A DNA stretch of 7,530 nucleotides from an uncultured Loktanella sp. (GTDB lineage: Bacteria > Pseudomonadota > Alphaproteobacteria > Rhodobacterales > Rhodobacteraceae): positions 1-7,530 of the forward strand of contig CAJXTP010000144.1 of the NCBI GenBank assembly GCA_913061335.1, in the 5' to 3' direction. This document shows positions 7,156-7,530 of the stretch, piece by piece (the first letter of the stretch is position 1; every line of letters starts with the position of its first letter). A model generated the notes under the pieces. That model was not told where the DNA came from, made no database searches, and worked only from the letters and a program-made list of their open reading frames with translations. The position numbers and the translations under genes are program-made.

Positions 7156-7488
7156 CAGATGCGACCTCGGCGGGGGTAACGTGAGGGCTGGGCAATTCGA
7201 TTGGGGTCAGCAGGCTGCCGGGATCGACGATGCTTTGATGAGCGCGCGATCGCAAAACGCGCAGGAATTCGAGCCGCTCATAATCGGCAGACAGGCGCAC
7301 GCGCAGGCGGCGGTCATTGCCTAGCGCAACCTGACCAACCAATAGATCAGCAGGAAAGACGCCGCCGTCGCCCGATGTGACCACGCGGTCGCCAGGGCGG
7401 ACCAAATCGGCATTTTCAAGAAACTCGATGGGTGGGTTCAACGTGTTGTCGCCGCCCAGAATGGCCGGCTGGCCGGACGGTTGAATGG
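7148..7488 (-). CDS. mreC: Rod shape-determining protein MreC, C-terminal part (cut by contig end)
   Basis: The last 112 codons of mreC. The reading frame enters from the right edge of the insert at 7488, where adapter begins. MreC is a bitopic periplasmic scaffold that activates PBP2-RodA. The visible part belongs to its C-terminal beta domain: it has PAILGGDN, then PPIEFLENADLVRPGDRVVTSG and GGVFPADLLVGQV, followed by strands to about LEFLRVL and a short tail of some 30 residues. A TTG at 7441 could be read as a start, but the family similarity clearly continues upstream of it, so the gene is truncated, not short. The stop at 7148-7150 lies inside the mreD start region (8-base overlap). The N-terminal membrane anchor, coiled coil and the likely upstream mreB lie outside the window. 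Confidence 0.93.
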
Positions 7489-7530
7489 CTGTCTCTTATA
7501 CACATCTGACGCTGCCGACGAATAGAGAGG
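7489..7530 (-). other. Nextera i5-side sequencing adapter (artefact)
   Basis: Synthetic sequence, not genome. Bases 7489-7507 (CTGTCTCTTATACACATCT) are the reverse complement of the Tn5 mosaic end. Bases 7508-7521 (GACGCTGCCGACGA) complete the read-1 Nextera adapter. Bases 7522-7529 (ATAGAGAG) are the reverse complement of index S502, and base 7530 (G) is the first base of the P5 complement. The genomic insert ends at 7488. Confidence 0.99.

Noticed and set aside
7148..7441. A short separate gene starting with TTG at 7441
   Set aside because: MreC-like sequence continues in frame upstream to the adapter junction, so this is the 3' part of mreC.

Overview
The window is a 7,440-base piece of bacterial chromosome (49-7488) with Illumina Nextera library adapter at both ends (1-48 and 7489-7530). 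The left adapter carries the P7 tail, the i7 index GTAGAGAG and the Tn5 mosaic end. The right adapter carries the mosaic end, the read-1 adapter and the i5 index ATAGAGAG. The two genes at the edges (kpsE-like and mreC) are therefore cut by the library or assembly, not by biology.

Protein similarity suggests an alphaproteobacterium, most likely a marine member of the Rhodobacteraceae (Roseobacter group). The clues are the form of the KpsE N-terminus, the KpsT variant, the SseB and uracil-DNA glycosylase proteins, and the mreC-mreD-PBP2-rodA cluster. This is judged from remembered family sequences; no search was run.

Layout. Minus strand, 49-1040: kpsT, an ABC exporter ATPase, followed by an overlapping kpsE-like gene; these are parts of a capsule polysaccharide export system. 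1041-1228: a divergent intergenic region with clustered short palindromes. Plus strand, 1229-2614: a uracil-DNA glycosylase superfamily gene and an SseB-family gene, probably cotranscribed. Minus strand, 7488 down to 2611: mreC (3' part), mreD, mrdA (PBP2), rodA and a GhrA-type 2-hydroxyacid dehydrogenase. Every junction in this last run overlaps by 1 to 8 bases. The last gene meets the SseB gene tail to tail, with the two stop codons overlapping.

How they work together. MreC and MreD are inner-membrane scaffold proteins of the elongasome. RodA polymerises lipid II into glycan strands and PBP2 crosslinks them, so these four genes build the lateral wall. The dehydrogenase looks metabolic and seems to share the transcript without an obvious mechanistic link. 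The window holds no RNA gene, CRISPR array or natural mobile element that I can see. Most of it is ordinary core genome; the main points for a second look are the adapter ends, the unusual active-site motif of the glycosylase, and the fully overlapping elongasome operon with a dehydrogenase at its end.
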